Assembly (NCBI GenBank): GCA_035236585.1
Contig: CP141137.1
Location: forward strand, 42,802,057-42,866,056
From: Warburgia ugandensis
Lineage: Eukaryota; Streptophyta; Magnoliopsida; Canellales; Canellaceae
Reading direction: 5' to 3'
Length of the DNA stretch: 64,000 nucleotides
The notes under the pieces are model-generated. The model made no database searches and was not told the DNA's origin. It saw only the letters and a list, made by a program, of their open reading frames with translations. Position numbers and translations under genes: made by a program. How positions within the stretch are numbered: position 1 is the stretch's first letter; each line of letters starts with the position of its first letter. Positions 10,627 through 24,579 of this stretch are shown here, one piece after another.

Positions 10627-13600
10627 TGTGACGACCTGGGTTTTCACATGCATTTTTAAATGCAAAACTAATTCCTAATGCAAGATCGATCCCTATTTGA
10701 AAACAATTTTATAAAAACAATACAATGCAACGAAAAAATCTTTAATTTTAAATTAATTTAAAAAGCCCCGAGTGTCATTTGCTTTCAAAACAAACAAAGT
10801 AGTTTTGAAAATTTTGGTACCCATGCATTTTTAAATGCAATATCTAATTTCTAAGGCGAGATGCATCCTTATTTGAAAACCATTTTTATAAAAACAATGC
10901 AATGCAGCGAAAAATCTTTAGTGTTAAACTCATTTCGAAAACCCTGAGTGTCATTTGCTTTCACAACAACCAAAGTAGTTTTTGAAAAACTTCAGAAATC
11001 ATAAATGTTTTCCCAGGTCTATCCAGTCACAGCTCACAGCCCACCTATAAATAAATACAAATACATGTCCAAAGGGTAGAGTGTTTACTTACATGTATAA
11101 TTGTCTCCTTTTGACTTGCTCGTAGCACTAACATTTCCTGAGGCGTCTTCTACTCGTGAGTGGAGCTATCTTGAAAAATGATATATTTGGGTCAGTATAC
11201 ACTATACTTAGTAGGAGTCTATTACTACTAGTTTTACAATGCGTGCTATGTTTTAAAACATATGTTCTTTAAACCATGTGCATGTTTGAACACTCATGTT
11301 CAATATCGATATTAAAAGCCATTGTCGAATTAGAATACTGACGACCTAAAGAATCGCATAATCTAAGTCGAAAGTAACATAGATATCATAAACTTATATG
11401 ATATGCACAAGATGCTCAACTAAATCCAACTCATGGATATATGGTATGGTCGACCACCCTCATGTCATGCCACATGTAATGCAAGTACATCCTCGAAAAC
11501 ATAAGCACACTATGCCCACGACCTCCTCGCCGTGTGGTCCCCGGGTACCTGGGGACAGTCGGTCATAGCCTCCATAGGGCATATGACACTTCAACCTAGT
11601 GCTGTGACACCAGTGGTAGCCCCCTGTACCACATGTAGTCGAAGTAGGGACATGCCTTTTTTGGAGTGGTACCCTTTCCACCTAATAGTGGTAGAGGCTA
11701 GGAGGCCACCCCAGACCTCTCAGCATAGCGCCCATGAGCTTACTAGCCCAAATCATATATGAGCAAACAAGCAAAAACCTCTTTTCCAAAATCTGTCCTC
11801 TTTGGGTCCCTCACAATTGCCTACCCAACATCTTTTGGTAACCCTCAAGGACATGCAATTTTTCAAAACTCAATACTCACAAATCATGCAATTTATGCAA
11901 TTGTTTGCAAAACATGTCCATGCATAATGTATTTGTCATATGCATACTAAATTCATTTATGAAATCAATTCATACTAAACAAGTCATGTAACTTAAAACA
12001 TGCATTCTCAAAGCAATCATGGGTTCTTTTCAAAAGTCTAGTAGCGATAGAGCACCTACTTCGAAGTTTCCTAGAGTCACGTCCTTCATTACTCAACCCG
12101 ACTCTGGGTCTCATTTATAAAATCCTAGATATGAATGGATAACAAGGAGTTCTTATCAATTTTGATCTATTTAGAAATTATATCGTTAGATCTGCATTTT
12201 AGGGTCCATGGGTCCTTACCTAATTCAGTGTTAGGCTAGATCCTCTTATATGGATCTACTATTCAATGGTTAGACTCTATAAATTGTCCTCTGATCCTAA
12301 TTTTATAGTCTCATTAGGTCCATGTGTCCCAGTTCCCAGGACTCCCATGCATCCCGGTCGAACCGCGACTGCCTCACGTGAGTGCACGCACCGGAAGGCC
12401 GCGCCAGGGACCGTGTATGCACTATCGCATGCCTGGAACGCGTCCCAGGGACCTTGTCCTAGCCGCACGTGAAGATGGCGTCCCTAAGACACCTTGTTGG
12501 CACAGAGCCAGATGGAACCGGCTAGGACGTTCTCCGGCTAGGGAAAACTGGCTGGGAAAAACCAAATCCGGCATGGATCTGGCCTGGGGGAAAGAAAAAT
12601 GGAGAGAGGGGAAAGAGGGGCTTACCTTGGTAGTCGAGGACGCCTTCATTCTAGTGGTGTGGATCCCTTTTTCTTCCACTCTGAAAACCCCATGTCACCG
12701 GAACCCACGAAGAAGGGGGAAAACCCCAACTTTCGATGAGGCTAAAGGAAGAAGAGGGGAGGTGGAGAGATGGGAATGGCCGGCTTGACTCGGGCCTGGG
12801 TAGAATGTGCAGGGAAAGCTGGAGACAGGTTTTCTGATTTTTGTAGAAAACCCCAGCCTCAAATGGCCAAAAAAATCTTGATTCAAAGAGGAGGGAATAG
12901 GGGCTTTCTATAGCCTTACTATGGCAGTGCTGCCATTGGCGGTGGTGGAAACCTCTGGAAACTGGGGTTTCTGGAGAAATCAAGAGGAAGAAGACAGGGG
13001 GTGTTGTTATCAAAACGGCCCCCTGCATTTTTGTTCTTTTTCATTTTTAAGTGCAATTTACAGAATTGCCCCTAATCTTTAAATGGATGTACCTTCTTCA
13101 TATGAACTCCGTTTTCAGCGTTTTTTGAGGCGTTGGATTCCATTTTTCGAGTAGAATCTAATGGTACCAATTTTCTTAAAAATTCCTTCATTTAATATTT
13201 TAAATAAAGTAAAACATTTAACATGGTTCAATTCCTATAGAATGTCTAATTCATTTTAGTTAAATGGATGCAAAAATAGCATAAATTGCTCGGGCATTAC
13301 ATCTTCCCAGGTCTATCCAGTCATAGCTCATAGTCCAACTATAACAATTATAGATACATGTCCAAAGGGTAGATCATATACTTACATTTATACTTCTCTT
13401 CTCTTCATTCACTTGATCATAGCACTAACATTTTCTAATGCTTCCTCTAATCCTGTGTGGAGCTAATTTGTAAAACTAATATATTTGGGTGAGTATTCCT
13501 CATACTGAGTAGCTGATCTAATAACTCTATTTTGAAAACACAGCATGCAACATGCATGGTTTCAAAAGAGGCTTTCCATGTAAAACATTGTGCAATTTCC

Positions 13601-16117
13601 TTTTTGTGTAAACATGCATTTTTATGCATAAATCATAAGGTTGTTTGCACATTTTCAATCGTGGAATCTTTTATCGAAATCCAATAATCAACAATATAAA
13701 TTATTATGAAAATCATAGAGTAGTGATTACTCAATCCATGTACTAAGATCTCAGCAAAAACATTAAGCTGATTAGTCAATAAATCATAAACTAATCATAA
13801 TTATGGAATTCTTAAAATAGTAGTAAGTCAAAGTAGATGATAGCATCACTATAGATATCATGCACATTGATCTCTCGGCAAACACATCAAGCTGATGGGT
13901 TGGCGAACACATCAAGCCAACAGGTAATGAGTACTCGTATACGACCATCTCAATGCTATATGCATATCGATAAAACTGAAATCATAGGGCCAACTATGCT
14001 CACGATCAGAACACATATGGAATCGTGTGTCTCTAGTATCTAGAGACCACCCACCATAGCCCTCCATGGCAACTATGGATATGTCCTCAAAAGGGTGCCC
14101 TAAACACCTCTAGTGGTTGTCCCTATTTACCACAGCAGTTGAGGAAGGGACAATACAATGCCATTTTGGCAGTGATACCATCCACCTTTGGTGGTTAGAG
14201 GCCGAGAGGCCAACCCCGTACATAAACAACCTCTCAGCATAGTGCCCACTAGGCTCATTAGCCTAATAAGCATATATAAATAATCCAAATCTCAATCATC
14301 GTAAAGCAGGCAATTTATGCAATTATTTTCAAAACATGTGAGCAATGCATAAAATCTGTTCATGCCAGTAATCGTATTCAAGTCCATAAATCATGAAGAC
14401 AATTCCACTTGCTTGTATAAGAACATCATATCTCAAAAAACATACTAAATATGATAATAAAGTCAAGTAAATCACTTAAGGTTTGGAATGCATTTGAAAA
14501 CTTAGTAGTATCAGGCTACCTACCTCAATGTCTCTTGAATCGCATTCTTCATTACTCGACCCTGAGTCACTTTTGTGAAACCCTAGATATTAATTGATAA
14601 AAATGATTCAAGTATCATTTTCCATCCTTTATAGATTATTAATTAGATTTATAGATTAATGGCTAGATATGCCTTTTAGGATCATAGGTCCTTGCTTAAT
14701 GCATTTCCAAGTTAGATCTCACGTATAGATCTACTATTTAATGGTTAGATTGCCTTCAATAACTTTTATGTTATCAAGATCGTGTAATTGAATGGTCAGA
14801 TCTCATAGATCGCCTATCCTGATGCTTAGAACGGGTTTGTACTCAATTTGAATGGTCAGATCTTATAATTCAAGGATGGGTACAAGTAATTTAGGGTTGA
14901 TCCTGAGCTACTAATCTCCTTACACCTCCAATGGATCAATTCATGAGATATGATCATCTTTGACATTGTCAATCTATGAGATTTCCATAGTTATTAGGCC
15001 ATAGTCACAGTGAGTAGTCCTTTAACCCTTACTTTTATTGTTTCATTAGGTCTGCGTCATTAATACGAACACAACGATTCTTTTGGATTGTCGATCGGAG
15101 TTATATAGCCTCCTTAATTCCATTTTTTGTATCGCAAGCGAACAAACGAACTAGATTTGTCTATATATGGCCTGTGCGTCATGGTTCCCAAGACGCATGT
15201 ACCTCTCGGTTGAACCATGTCCGCACTGCATGCTTGCACACACCCGAAGGATGCTCTAGGGCATGCATTTTGGTAGTGCGTTACACTCTGCATCCCTGGG
15301 TATAGACTGATCCTATGGTTCCCATCAAATCCATAGAATTTGTTTTTCTCCGACGATATTCCTGCCAAGAAAAGTAGATCTGGCATGTTCCTAATCTAAT
15401 TTCTATCAAAAAAGAGAAGAATGAAAAGAAAGAGGAGAAATGGTTACCTAATCATGCTAGAAAGGAGGAAAATCTAGGTTTTCCAATGGTGCGGTTCCAT
15501 CATGCCTGCCAGGAAACCCTAGTCGCCAGAATAGTGGAAATAGTGATGGTTGGAGGAAAAAGGAGGAGATAAGAGAGGAAAGAGAAAGAGGAGGAGAAAA
15601 GGGAAGTTGGGTCAGCATTGGAAATCATAGAGGAACGGGAGGAGGGGTATTCTAACGAGTGGGGGTATGTTCATGCCCGCCAAAACCCTAGGCTGCTGGA
15701 TTTGGTGAACTTAGCTAGAGGAGAAGGGGAAGGTGATGATCGGAGGAAGAAGAGGAGAGGGCTTTTATAGCCGGTGAAGGCGGTGCCGCCATTTTTTTCT
15801 AGCACCGCACTGCAGAGGCGGTGTAGTACGCCAGCTGGAAGGGGAAGGCAGTGGAGAAGAAGAGGATGGGGTGTCATTAGTAAAATGACCCCTTGCGTTT
15901 TATGACCCTTGGCCTTTTTTAATTTAATTTACAAAAATGCCCTCCATCATCAAAAGTCCATAACTTGGTCATATGAACTCCATTTTTAGCTTTCTTTATG
16001 TCTTTGGATTCCATTTTTCAAGTAGAATCTGATTATGAGATATTTTTACCAATTTGGATCTCTAAAAATATCACTTTTAATATTCCAAAATAGGACTTAA
16101 AAATTCAGGTTATTACA
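10627..16117 (-). repeat. Left (3') LTR of element A, split by solo LTR B
   Basis: LTR sequence occupies 10627-10819 and 13302-16117, with B between. The two parts are joined at positions that are continuous in the right LTR copy (near 24603). In the - orientation there is a TATA-like GCTATAAAAGC at 15761-15771, a GC-richer leader block near 15130-15330 and a splice-donor-like GTAACC at 15442-15447. The LTR ends at 16117 next to the polypurine region. Confidence 0.8.
10820..13301 (-). mobile_element. Solo LTR B, lacking one terminus
   Basis: This 2.5-kb - strand LTR resembles the LTRs of element C, including the block of GGTCGACC-type and CCCACGACCTC sequence near 11450-11540 and the GC-rich block at 12320-12480. 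Its right end GGGCATTACA is intact. On the left the expected TGTGACGACCTGGG terminus is missing, and B starts inside the CATGCATTTTTAAATGC motif, so about 19 bp of LTR and the adjacent target were deleted. There is no internal region, hence a solo LTR formed by LTR-LTR recombination. A - strand TATA-like GCTATAGAAAGCC lies at 12902-12914. Open frames at 12266-13028 are GC-rich leader artefacts. Confidence 0.75.
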
Positions 16118-16146
16118 TTATTACCCCAATAAAGAATTTCGTCCCC
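16118..16146 (-). other. Polypurine region of element A
   Basis: On the - strand the sequence reads GGGGACGAAATTC, then ATTGGGGTAATAA, ending at the LTR start TGTAATAACC. This is where plus-strand DNA priming occurs in LTR retrotransposons. G (39642-39671) and C (34374-34401) have the same arrangement. Confidence 0.7.
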
Positions 16147-19100
16147 AAAATTCCATAAATTGTTACTTTCAGGATATTTTGTTTTTCTCAGGTTTCCTCT
16201 TTAATGAATGTATTCTCCCTTAGGATTAAGACTAAGAAAATTTCTCTGCTTCACTTTCGTAATTCTCTCATCCAAAACCTCAATTGGGTGAATAACAAGA
16301 GGAGTTTGTTCTTAAAATTCTTTTCATGTTATCTTGCAACCAATTCCAGGTATATTCTCAATTTATCATCCTCATAATTCCTTCCACAAGGGCCTTAAAT
16401 GCATCTGAAATTCCGCATATCTATTATGCCTGTTTTAAGTACTTGAGAGCCGCTTCCACTGCGTGCTGTGACACTTAGTCCCTTTCTTGTTAATTTATTA
16501 ATACTGGTTTATAATTGTATATAACTACTATCTAAGTTATATAATTTATATCTACAAATCCTTAGATGACCACACTCCCCAAATCATTACTCCACATTTC
16601 TATTGATACTATATCATTTTGAGTAGTATAAGATAGTCTCCTTTTCCTCTTGTCCTTTATCTAGTGATCTTTTAATTATTAAAGTCTCCTCTTGCTGGTA
16701 AGAGTCCTAAAAAGTTAAACTCTTTCTATTATGTCTCACTTTGCTTCATATTTTTCTTCACAAAACTTCTATAATTGTTACAATATCACTCCTCATCTCT
16801 TTATATCAATAATAAAAGCTTTCTCCATACCAAATCCTTTAGTTGGAAAGGTGTTTCAATACTAGTCTCCATCGAGTTCCAACTGTCTTTCACTTTGCAT
16901 ATGTGACTTGATTCCTCAAGCAATCTTTACATTCATAATAGAACCATGAAAACAAATCAAATAGCATCTTCCCTCAATGATACTAGTACATACTGCAAAT
17001 ATGATCTCCTAACTATTATTGATTTCCATCAAAGAATTTTCTTCTCGAAGAATTTATTCAAAATCATGTCAAATGTTTATGGTGAATCTATCATCATAGA
17101 TCGAATGTTCTTGTTTTAGAGTCTTAATTCACATAAAATTGTCATTAGGATTTTCAAAAATATTCATACTCATGTCAAAAGTCTCTTATCTCTAATAGAG
17201 TCCACTTACTATGTTCATGGTTGAATCCATTGCCATTATCCTCCTTAAATTTCCTTGCTTGATGATTTTCTTCGGGCTCTCTCAGACCAAAAGTTCTATA
17301 CATATAATTGTCATCTCAATCCAATAAAGTTAACCCTAAAAATTACTTCTATTTAATTTCTACAATTGGTCTCCGTACTTGATGCGTATATATAACAAAT
17401 ACAGTTTTTGTTTAAGGGCCATTAAACATGAGATGTTACTATATAGTGTGACAAGTATCTTAACTCTTCTTCTTCCATTTCCTATATCGATATATTGTTC
17501 AATCATTTATCAAGGCTTTGTTATCAACCATTAAGTCTTAATTATCAGGAGGTATCATCATAAGTAGCGATTCTCTCAATTCGTCAAATTTTATCTTTCA
17601 AGTACCACCTCATACTTATCTTACAACAAGAATAATCATCCAATAGCTAATTTGTACTGAAGCTTTTGGAGCAACAATTTTTAAGGAACACACAGGTGAG
17701 CATAGAGCATCTTATTAGACATAGAAAAAGAATCTATTCAATTACCTGTATATCCCTTTCCCAGATTTACACGTTATAAGCAATCAGTGCTAACCTGCCT
17801 TTCTTTTCAATCCAAGTCAACAGCATACCTTCTAGACCCAAAGTGACCCTTACAGCTATCATAGCATCTAGTAAGGTTTGGAAAGATCAACAATTTTGGT
17901 CATGGTGTTATATCTTTTCTCATTTCACTTCTAACTCAGCTGTTACTAAATCTATTGTAATTTTACATCCTCAAATGACTTAGTCTAATCAGTTGACTTA
18001 CTTTAGTGAAAACTCATGTGTAAGTACCCATAATATCCCTCATAACTTAGGCTACTATCTACTAGATGCTATCATGGTTAATTAGATATGATTTGAATAC
18101 CTTAGTTCAATCAACATCATTCTAAAGATAACAACTTCTATTTGCTCTTCCAATTTGTCTTTATACTATCAGGGCCTCAAGTTGATCCTTGATGATATTC
18201 TCGATGATGAAGATCGATTCACTATCCTTGCTCTTTACTTCTCACTATGACTTTACTCAATCATATAATGGCAATGTAGGGAATTATCAACTTCTCCTTG
18301 TTGTGGACTACAACCACTAGTGTTTCCTCATAAACTAATGGATCTGATAAAATTTTAATATCACCAATGGATATAGGCATCAAACTTATTATAAAATTAA
18401 ATTCCTAGTTAGTCACTATCCTTCTTTGGAAATTTCATGCAACACACTGTCCTTAGTGTCCACACTCTACTGAAAGACTGTATTTTCTGCTGCTTTATCT
18501 TTATTATACTCTGTTACCATAATATCACCAACTCGACCACTCTTATTCCCTCAAATTGGAATGATTCATCTTTTAATTTAGCAATATGACTCAAGATGAA
18601 AGATCTTTGATTCTATACTTCTCCTTCCTATCCTCCATAAATCATGATCTTCTTATTCTGACTATTCAACATTCATCAAATACTTGTAGTTACATATCTC
18701 TCTCTTATTATTATTATTATCCCTATTATTATTATTCCTTAGTCAGCGTCCTCCTTTTGTCTACTTAGATCAATGTCTACATTTGATTGGTTGCATATAA
18801 TCAATATCACATCTACCCGTCAGACATGATAAACTTAATACTTCATGAAAATGTTAAAATTTTCTAATATCATTGAAATCCTTAATTGTCTGTATTCTCA
18901 GTAAAACCATATAGTGTCTTAACAATTTCATTAACATTTTGTTCATACTATGTTTCCCTTATAACTCATGATCAATCTATTATCACAGATCTGTCACCCT
19001 CATCATATTAGGATCAAAATAACCCAACTTCTTTGTCATTCTTCTTAAATTCAGTCTTTTACATTCCCTATCATATTCATGTTGCATTCCTCTTGATAAC

Positions 19101-19562
19101 ATATTCATTATTGTACTTAGCTTCTGATTGTCTCTATTATTGAAAGATAGTCATTTGCTTTTCATAAGTTCCAATTAAGTCATCAAGAATTTGATCTATC
19201 TAGTACAAGTCAGAGTTATGTCTTAAGGATTCCATTAGTATCATCTTGTATTCTCATTCCACATTCTCAACATAATCTTATTCTCATATCCTAGTTTCCT
19301 TGTTCGCACTACTGCACAACAATCCTTAACCCTTAAGTATGTTAGACTAGAGTTTTGATAGGATTTGAGGCATCCAATACCTAAGTATTTGCTAGATCTA
19401 TCTCCTTTGCACCTATTTATTTATTGTTTATTTCTTTGTGATCTAACATTATTTCTTATTCTAGTCATCTCTACTACTTATATTTAGACTACTTTTCCTT
19501 AATTATTCTCATCGTATATGACTTTTGGACATGCAAGAGTGGCTGTGAAAGGATAAAACTGG

Positions 19563-19574
19563 GCTCTGATACCA
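19563..19574 (-). other. Primer-binding site of element A (initiator-Met tRNA)
   Basis: On the - strand TGGTATCAGAGC begins two bases after the end of the 5' LTR. It is complementary to the 3' end of plant initiator-Met tRNA and is the usual primer site of many plant gypsy and copia elements. Confidence 0.9.
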
Positions 19575-19742
19575 ACTGTGATGACCCAGGTTTTCACATG
19601 CATTTTTAAATGCAAAACTAATTCCCAATGCGGGATTGATCCCTATTTGAAAATAATTTTCTAAAAACAATGCAATGCGGAGAAAAAATCTTTCATTTTG
19701 AAAACCCCGAGTGTCATTTTATTTCAAGACGAACAAAGTAGT

Positions 19743-22700
19743 TGTAATAACCCCAATTTTTGTAATTGATTGAGAAAAACAATAAAGTCTGAGTTTCAAA
19801 AATTTTGGGCTAGAATATTAGGGTTACTTAGAATGTACTTCCTATAGAAGTATAATCAAGGGATAAGACATGTATAATTGAAATTGAACTTAGCAAACCC
19901 TTCAAAATGACTGTAAGCACGACAAATTCTGAATTTAGATGAAAAATCCTTAATTTTCTTTATTTTATTGTCAAAAGGGTAAAATAGTAATTTTACCCAT
20001 AATCGAGATCTAAGACATCAAAATTTAGAATGTGATAAGAAATACGAATCCAAAGCCACTAAGTACCCTCAATTCTGAGATCATGAGAATAAACCCTAAT
20101 TTTTATACATAAAGGGCAAAATGGTCTTCTTAAACTATGTGGGGCCCACAAAGGACCTAAAAAGGAATCCAATGACTAGCCCACATGAAATCATGAGTCA
20201 AACCACCACCAGCTAGTAGTGGAGAAAAAAGTGGTGGTGGAGAATCCAATGCTAATTAAATAATAAAAAGAATAAACCATAATCATTACACATAACCATG
20301 AAAAACACCCAAAATGCCTATAAATACACCCCGAAAAATCCTCTAAAAATATCCTTAAAATTCCCACAAAATTATCTTGACTTCCCTTGCAAAACTAGAC
20401 ATAGACCCATTCCCAAAATCCCAAAACTCCCAAAAGATCCCTTTCTTTCATTTTCTCTCTCCTCTCTCTAGATTGGAACAAGAGACCTAAATTCAATTAG
20501 GCACTCTGTTCTGAATCAAATATCATAGATCACACCGTATAAAATTTCCTACCATACCTTAGCTACAAAACGCCCAAAGAAATTTCAAGATCCAAAGGCT
20601 CAAACAATGGAAATCACAAGACAAGTGGATCTTGGGCTATCTTATCATCAAACTGGTATTCTCTTAATTTGGACTATATAACCAACGTTTTTCTTCAATC
20701 AGGTAGGTGGAAACTCTTTTCACACTTGTTTCATATTAATTTATGTAATTTTATTTTTTTTGAAATTATGTTTAGGATAAAAATAATAAAATTCAAGAAA
20801 GGGTATGAACTGTTCACATTAGGAAAATGGAGGGCTCAGATGTAAAATATGAGCCAACCAATCGATCCAGATGACTCCAAAACCCCTATATTAGAAATTT
20901 CAAGAAATTTCATAGCTGTTAAGGCCCTCAATTGAAGATAGATTGATTGGACGGTCCAAACGGACTGTCCAATCTCTAGATTAGATCGGGTTCCCAAAAC
21001 ATTTTGTGAAACAAGGCACGGAAATGCGCCATGCAATGGCATTTCTGCTCGTGCGGCGCTCGTGCGACGTCATTCCAACGGGACGACCGCGCATAAGCAA
21101 CCGTCCTGGGCAGAAGCATCCCTCTTGCGTCTTAGTGACAGGGGTGTAGCGACCATTCCGTCCTCCTGAACATTTTGCCCGAACGACCTGGGCCGTCTGT
21201 TTCGATGGGCCCAAATCATATCTAGACCCTAGGAATGGATTGTGAACTTTCGAACTCAATTCAGGAGTTATATGAACTCCAAATTGAGATCGAAAAGAAG
21301 CTATGGAAATCTTACAACCTCTAGTTTCTTATGAAATGATAAAATGGAGAAAATATCTTGTGAAACTTTCTGTATTTAGGAAATAAGTTTTCAATTTCCA
21401 AGATCTTCAAGATCTGAGGTAATCAGATCTTGGTAATCTATTTTAATAATGATATAATATTGAAATAAAGTAATATCTATGGTTTATTTGGACATATCTG
21501 AGATATATTAAGGGATCTACTCGTTATGGTAAAAAAACCCTAAAAATACAAAGGGACCCACTTGATCAATGAGATCAAGTGTGATCAGATCCTTGGGATG
21601 TATTGAATGAATGTTAATATGATGAAATCTAGGGAGATCATGGATTGAATATGACAACAACAAAGCAATATAATCTTTGGACCTTAATGAAGAAAACCCC
21701 CTAAATGTAATTAAAACCCTTGATTAAAAGGAAAAGATCTAAGATCTAATGGTTGAATCATAAGTAAAGGTTTCTAAAAATATTAATGTAATTAGTTTCA
21801 TTTTCTATTAATTGATAAATAGCATTTTAAATGTGATTTATGTTATAAAGCATGCTAGTGCAACTTTTAGACTTTAGCATGGTATGTGATTAGATTGTTA
21901 TAATAGGTTGCTAGATTTAATTATCTTAGGGGCATGTTAGTGTGATTTTATGCAAGTGTAACTTAGGACTAAGTTAGTCTGATTTCATGCCATTGTAACT
22001 TATGACCATGCTAGGATTTCATGTAAGATTATACTATAGTATGAGATTGTACCTTAGGTCCATATTAGTTTAAATTGAGTTAGTAGGGTATATTAGTTGA
22101 AAATCATGCTAGTGTAATTTTAAGTACCTTGTATCATTATCATTAAGTTGTTCAATTATGTAGTTTTATGCTTTGAATTTATAATTCATTTATGGTTAAA
22201 TTTCATTAGTAAATCTACTTGTTATGAGATAAAGAACATAAAACACCAAAAATGGAATCTAATGAGAAAGTAAAGTTTCATGACACAAATAAGAGTAGAT
22301 TATTTTGGACTTAATTAGTAAGGGCTATAGTTAGTAGGACAATATAAGGATTATCAAATCCTTGGCCCAAACTAGGAGAATAATAAACCCCATGAATGAC
22401 ATTGTAAATGTTCATGGACTTAATTAAAATCAATTAGAAAGAGTACTTAGGGTCAACATGCTTATAGGAACCTTATGAAAGGTTGAACTAAGGTCACTCT
22501 AGTGAATGTTGAACATAGTGGTTAAGGGGGATTGTCTAATAGAGCCTCACTCTTTCCCTACCTTCCATTGATGTTTGTGAGGTCTAAACGCCTCCTTACA
22601 TGAGGATTGAAGTAACTACTTTGTGTTCACCCATTCAGCTAGTAAGCCTTAGCCAATTGGAAATAAGAGGAGCAGTCTAGACTTAGGCTAAAATAAGTTA

Positions 22701-24579
22701 CCTTCAACCAGCAAAACATTAACTGTTTGAATAATAATAGCAAGAGCATAAAAGGTTAGTAAATTATCTAACCCTAATAAAAAATATAAGTAAGATAAGG
22801 ATGATTAAATAAGATCCATTAGATCTTGAATGATCAAGAACAATAAGAATAAGAATATTGTATTGTATTTAGTATGCATGTTATAGATCAAATCTAGTTC
22901 ATTAGATTAGATAATCCAAACCTTTGATCAAAGATTATTCAAGGAAGAAAACCAAGATCAACCTCCTTAGGGATGATCGAATAACTGAACTTAGATCAAA
23001 GAAGAATTAGGTGATAAAAGATCTAGGACCTTGATCTTTATTAACAAGTATAGATTATCAATCAAAAGGATCTATAAAAAGATCAAGATTAAGGAGATGG
23101 ACACACAAAGACTTAGAGATAGAAAATACTTAGATACGAATGATTTAAAAATCATTCTAAACATTACATCTAGTGATCAATAGGATTGTTCATAATTTAT
23201 ATATATTGACAGTATGTATGGATATACATATTGCATACATCAGTTAGGATCATGGAAGATCTGGGAAAAAGGATCACCACTTGAAGGTAGGAGGATTTGA
23301 TTAATGCATTTACGTGGGATATATATGATTGAACCCATGACCTTATGTTGACAAGAATAATGTTAATACTTGTATTAAATCCCCTGAAACCTATATGATC
23401 CAACCAAACACATATAAAATAGTTAAGAACTAGACTCTAAGTGAATAGGGAACTAGAGGATATTTCAGCCCTAAGTAAATAGATAGATTGTCTGATATGT
23501 ATGAAATCTATTTTACATACAACCTTGGAGGCTTGTAATTTTGTTTTAATAGGCATAAGCCTGGGGGATGCTATGTTAGAGGAGTTATGAGAGTTTGGCC
23601 ACCCGCTTCTTGAAATTTGATGATTTGATGTTACCTTGCCCTATGAGAGGCTAAAAGTCGGGTGGGGTAATTATGGGAAGGCCACCACTGTGAAAGTTTT
23701 GTCTCCCCATATGGGCAATGACATAATATTTTTCGCTGTGGTATCAATGGTGAACAGGGTAGTTATCTGACCGCGCTAGTACGGATCAGACTGCAGCATG
23801 GTAGCCCTTTGATTATTTTGCATTATGATGCATATGAGAGTAGGCATAGTGAAATGCCTTATGCTTTAGCATAATGAAATGCTAGGTAATTGTATATCAC
23901 TAATATTTTTCAAGAAGGGAAATTCCCAGTGTAGGATTAGTTGAAATACTGAATTCTCATAATCGAGAGAATTGATTAGCTTAGTTGGAAATGATATTTG
24001 ACTACTTTCACAAATTTAACTGATTTACCCGGTATAGGATGTATGTATATGGATGTACATATATTACAAAGTAAAGAGTAGAGACATGAATATGTTTAGG
24101 GATAATGAGATTATGAAGTATTAGAATTATATTGTCAATTATTATGATTCTTGAACAATATCTCAGATACAGGGAAGGAGAGTTAGGAGCTCAAGACGAT
24201 AGAAGACTTGAAGAGAATAATCTTCAAGGTATACCCCTTGAAGACATGTATTTTGCTTTGCTTGAGAGTATTGTATCGTAATGAGAGTTTCATTGTATGG
24301 TGAGCTTTAAGTTTTAGATTATGTAATTTGGACAAGTATTGTAATGGATTTAGCTGTATTGTGAACCAATGGATGGATTCTGAAATTTAATAAAAGTATA
24401 TTCCTTCAATGGAATTTTATCTTGTACAAAATTCTACTTATGTTATGTATCAAGTGATGACTTGGGTTTACAAAACAAGTTCTAAAGAAAAGAATTTTCG
24501 CTGCTTTGTTTTGTGAAATTTTTTTACTATTAAGGGCCCAGCCTTTCAAAAATATATTACAAAAACCCAGGTCATCATA
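19743..24579 (+). mobile_element. Solo LTR D, 4.8 kb, with 5-bp target duplication
   Basis: D starts TGTAATAACCCC and ends AACCCAGGTCATCATA, and is flanked by GTAGT on both sides (19738-19742 and 24580-24584). The ends resemble those of the A, C and G LTRs except for the final TA in place of CA. There is no primer site, polypurine tract or protein domain inside, so a solo LTR is the simplest reading. Its 4.8 kb is nearly twice the LTR length of A, C and G, so it is a related but separate family. Degenerate repeats of the type 'atgctagtgtaactta' lie around 21850-22130. Open frames at 20836-21259 and 23197-23403 have no recognised domain. Confidence 0.75.
20318..20326 (+). promoter_or_regulatory. 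TATA box of solo LTR D
   Basis: CTATAAATA about 575 bp into the LTR is followed by AC-rich sequence and then a CT-rich tract (20440-20472), as expected for an LTR promoter and leader. Confidence 0.45.

Larger units (their letters stand above)
16118..19576 (-). mobile_element. Internal region of element A, non-coding
   Basis: About 3.46 kb between the LTRs with no recognisable gag, protease, reverse transcriptase or integrase in any frame. Read on the - strand it matches the internal region of element C in order. Shared segments include those around 19530, 19370, 18150 and 17600 here and 31060, 31130, 32330 and 32980 in C. Multiple stops occur in all frames of both copies. A (TTA)n tract lies at 18705-18737; the 60-codon frame at 18586-18768 includes it and is not a gene. 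Conserved non-coding interior with complete ends is the hallmark of large retrotransposon derivatives (LARDs). Confidence 0.7.

Noticed and set aside
10451..10678. 75-codon basic open frame with a zinc-knuckle-like Cys cluster
   Set aside because: It is the tail of E gag running past the insertion point into the LTR of element A; the last ~16 residues are LTR sequence.
12266..13028. Several overlapping GC-rich open frames on both strands (up to 154 codons)
   Set aside because: They lie in the CpG-rich leader of solo LTR B. Low stop frequency comes from GC content, and the frames are not conserved in the related LTRs.
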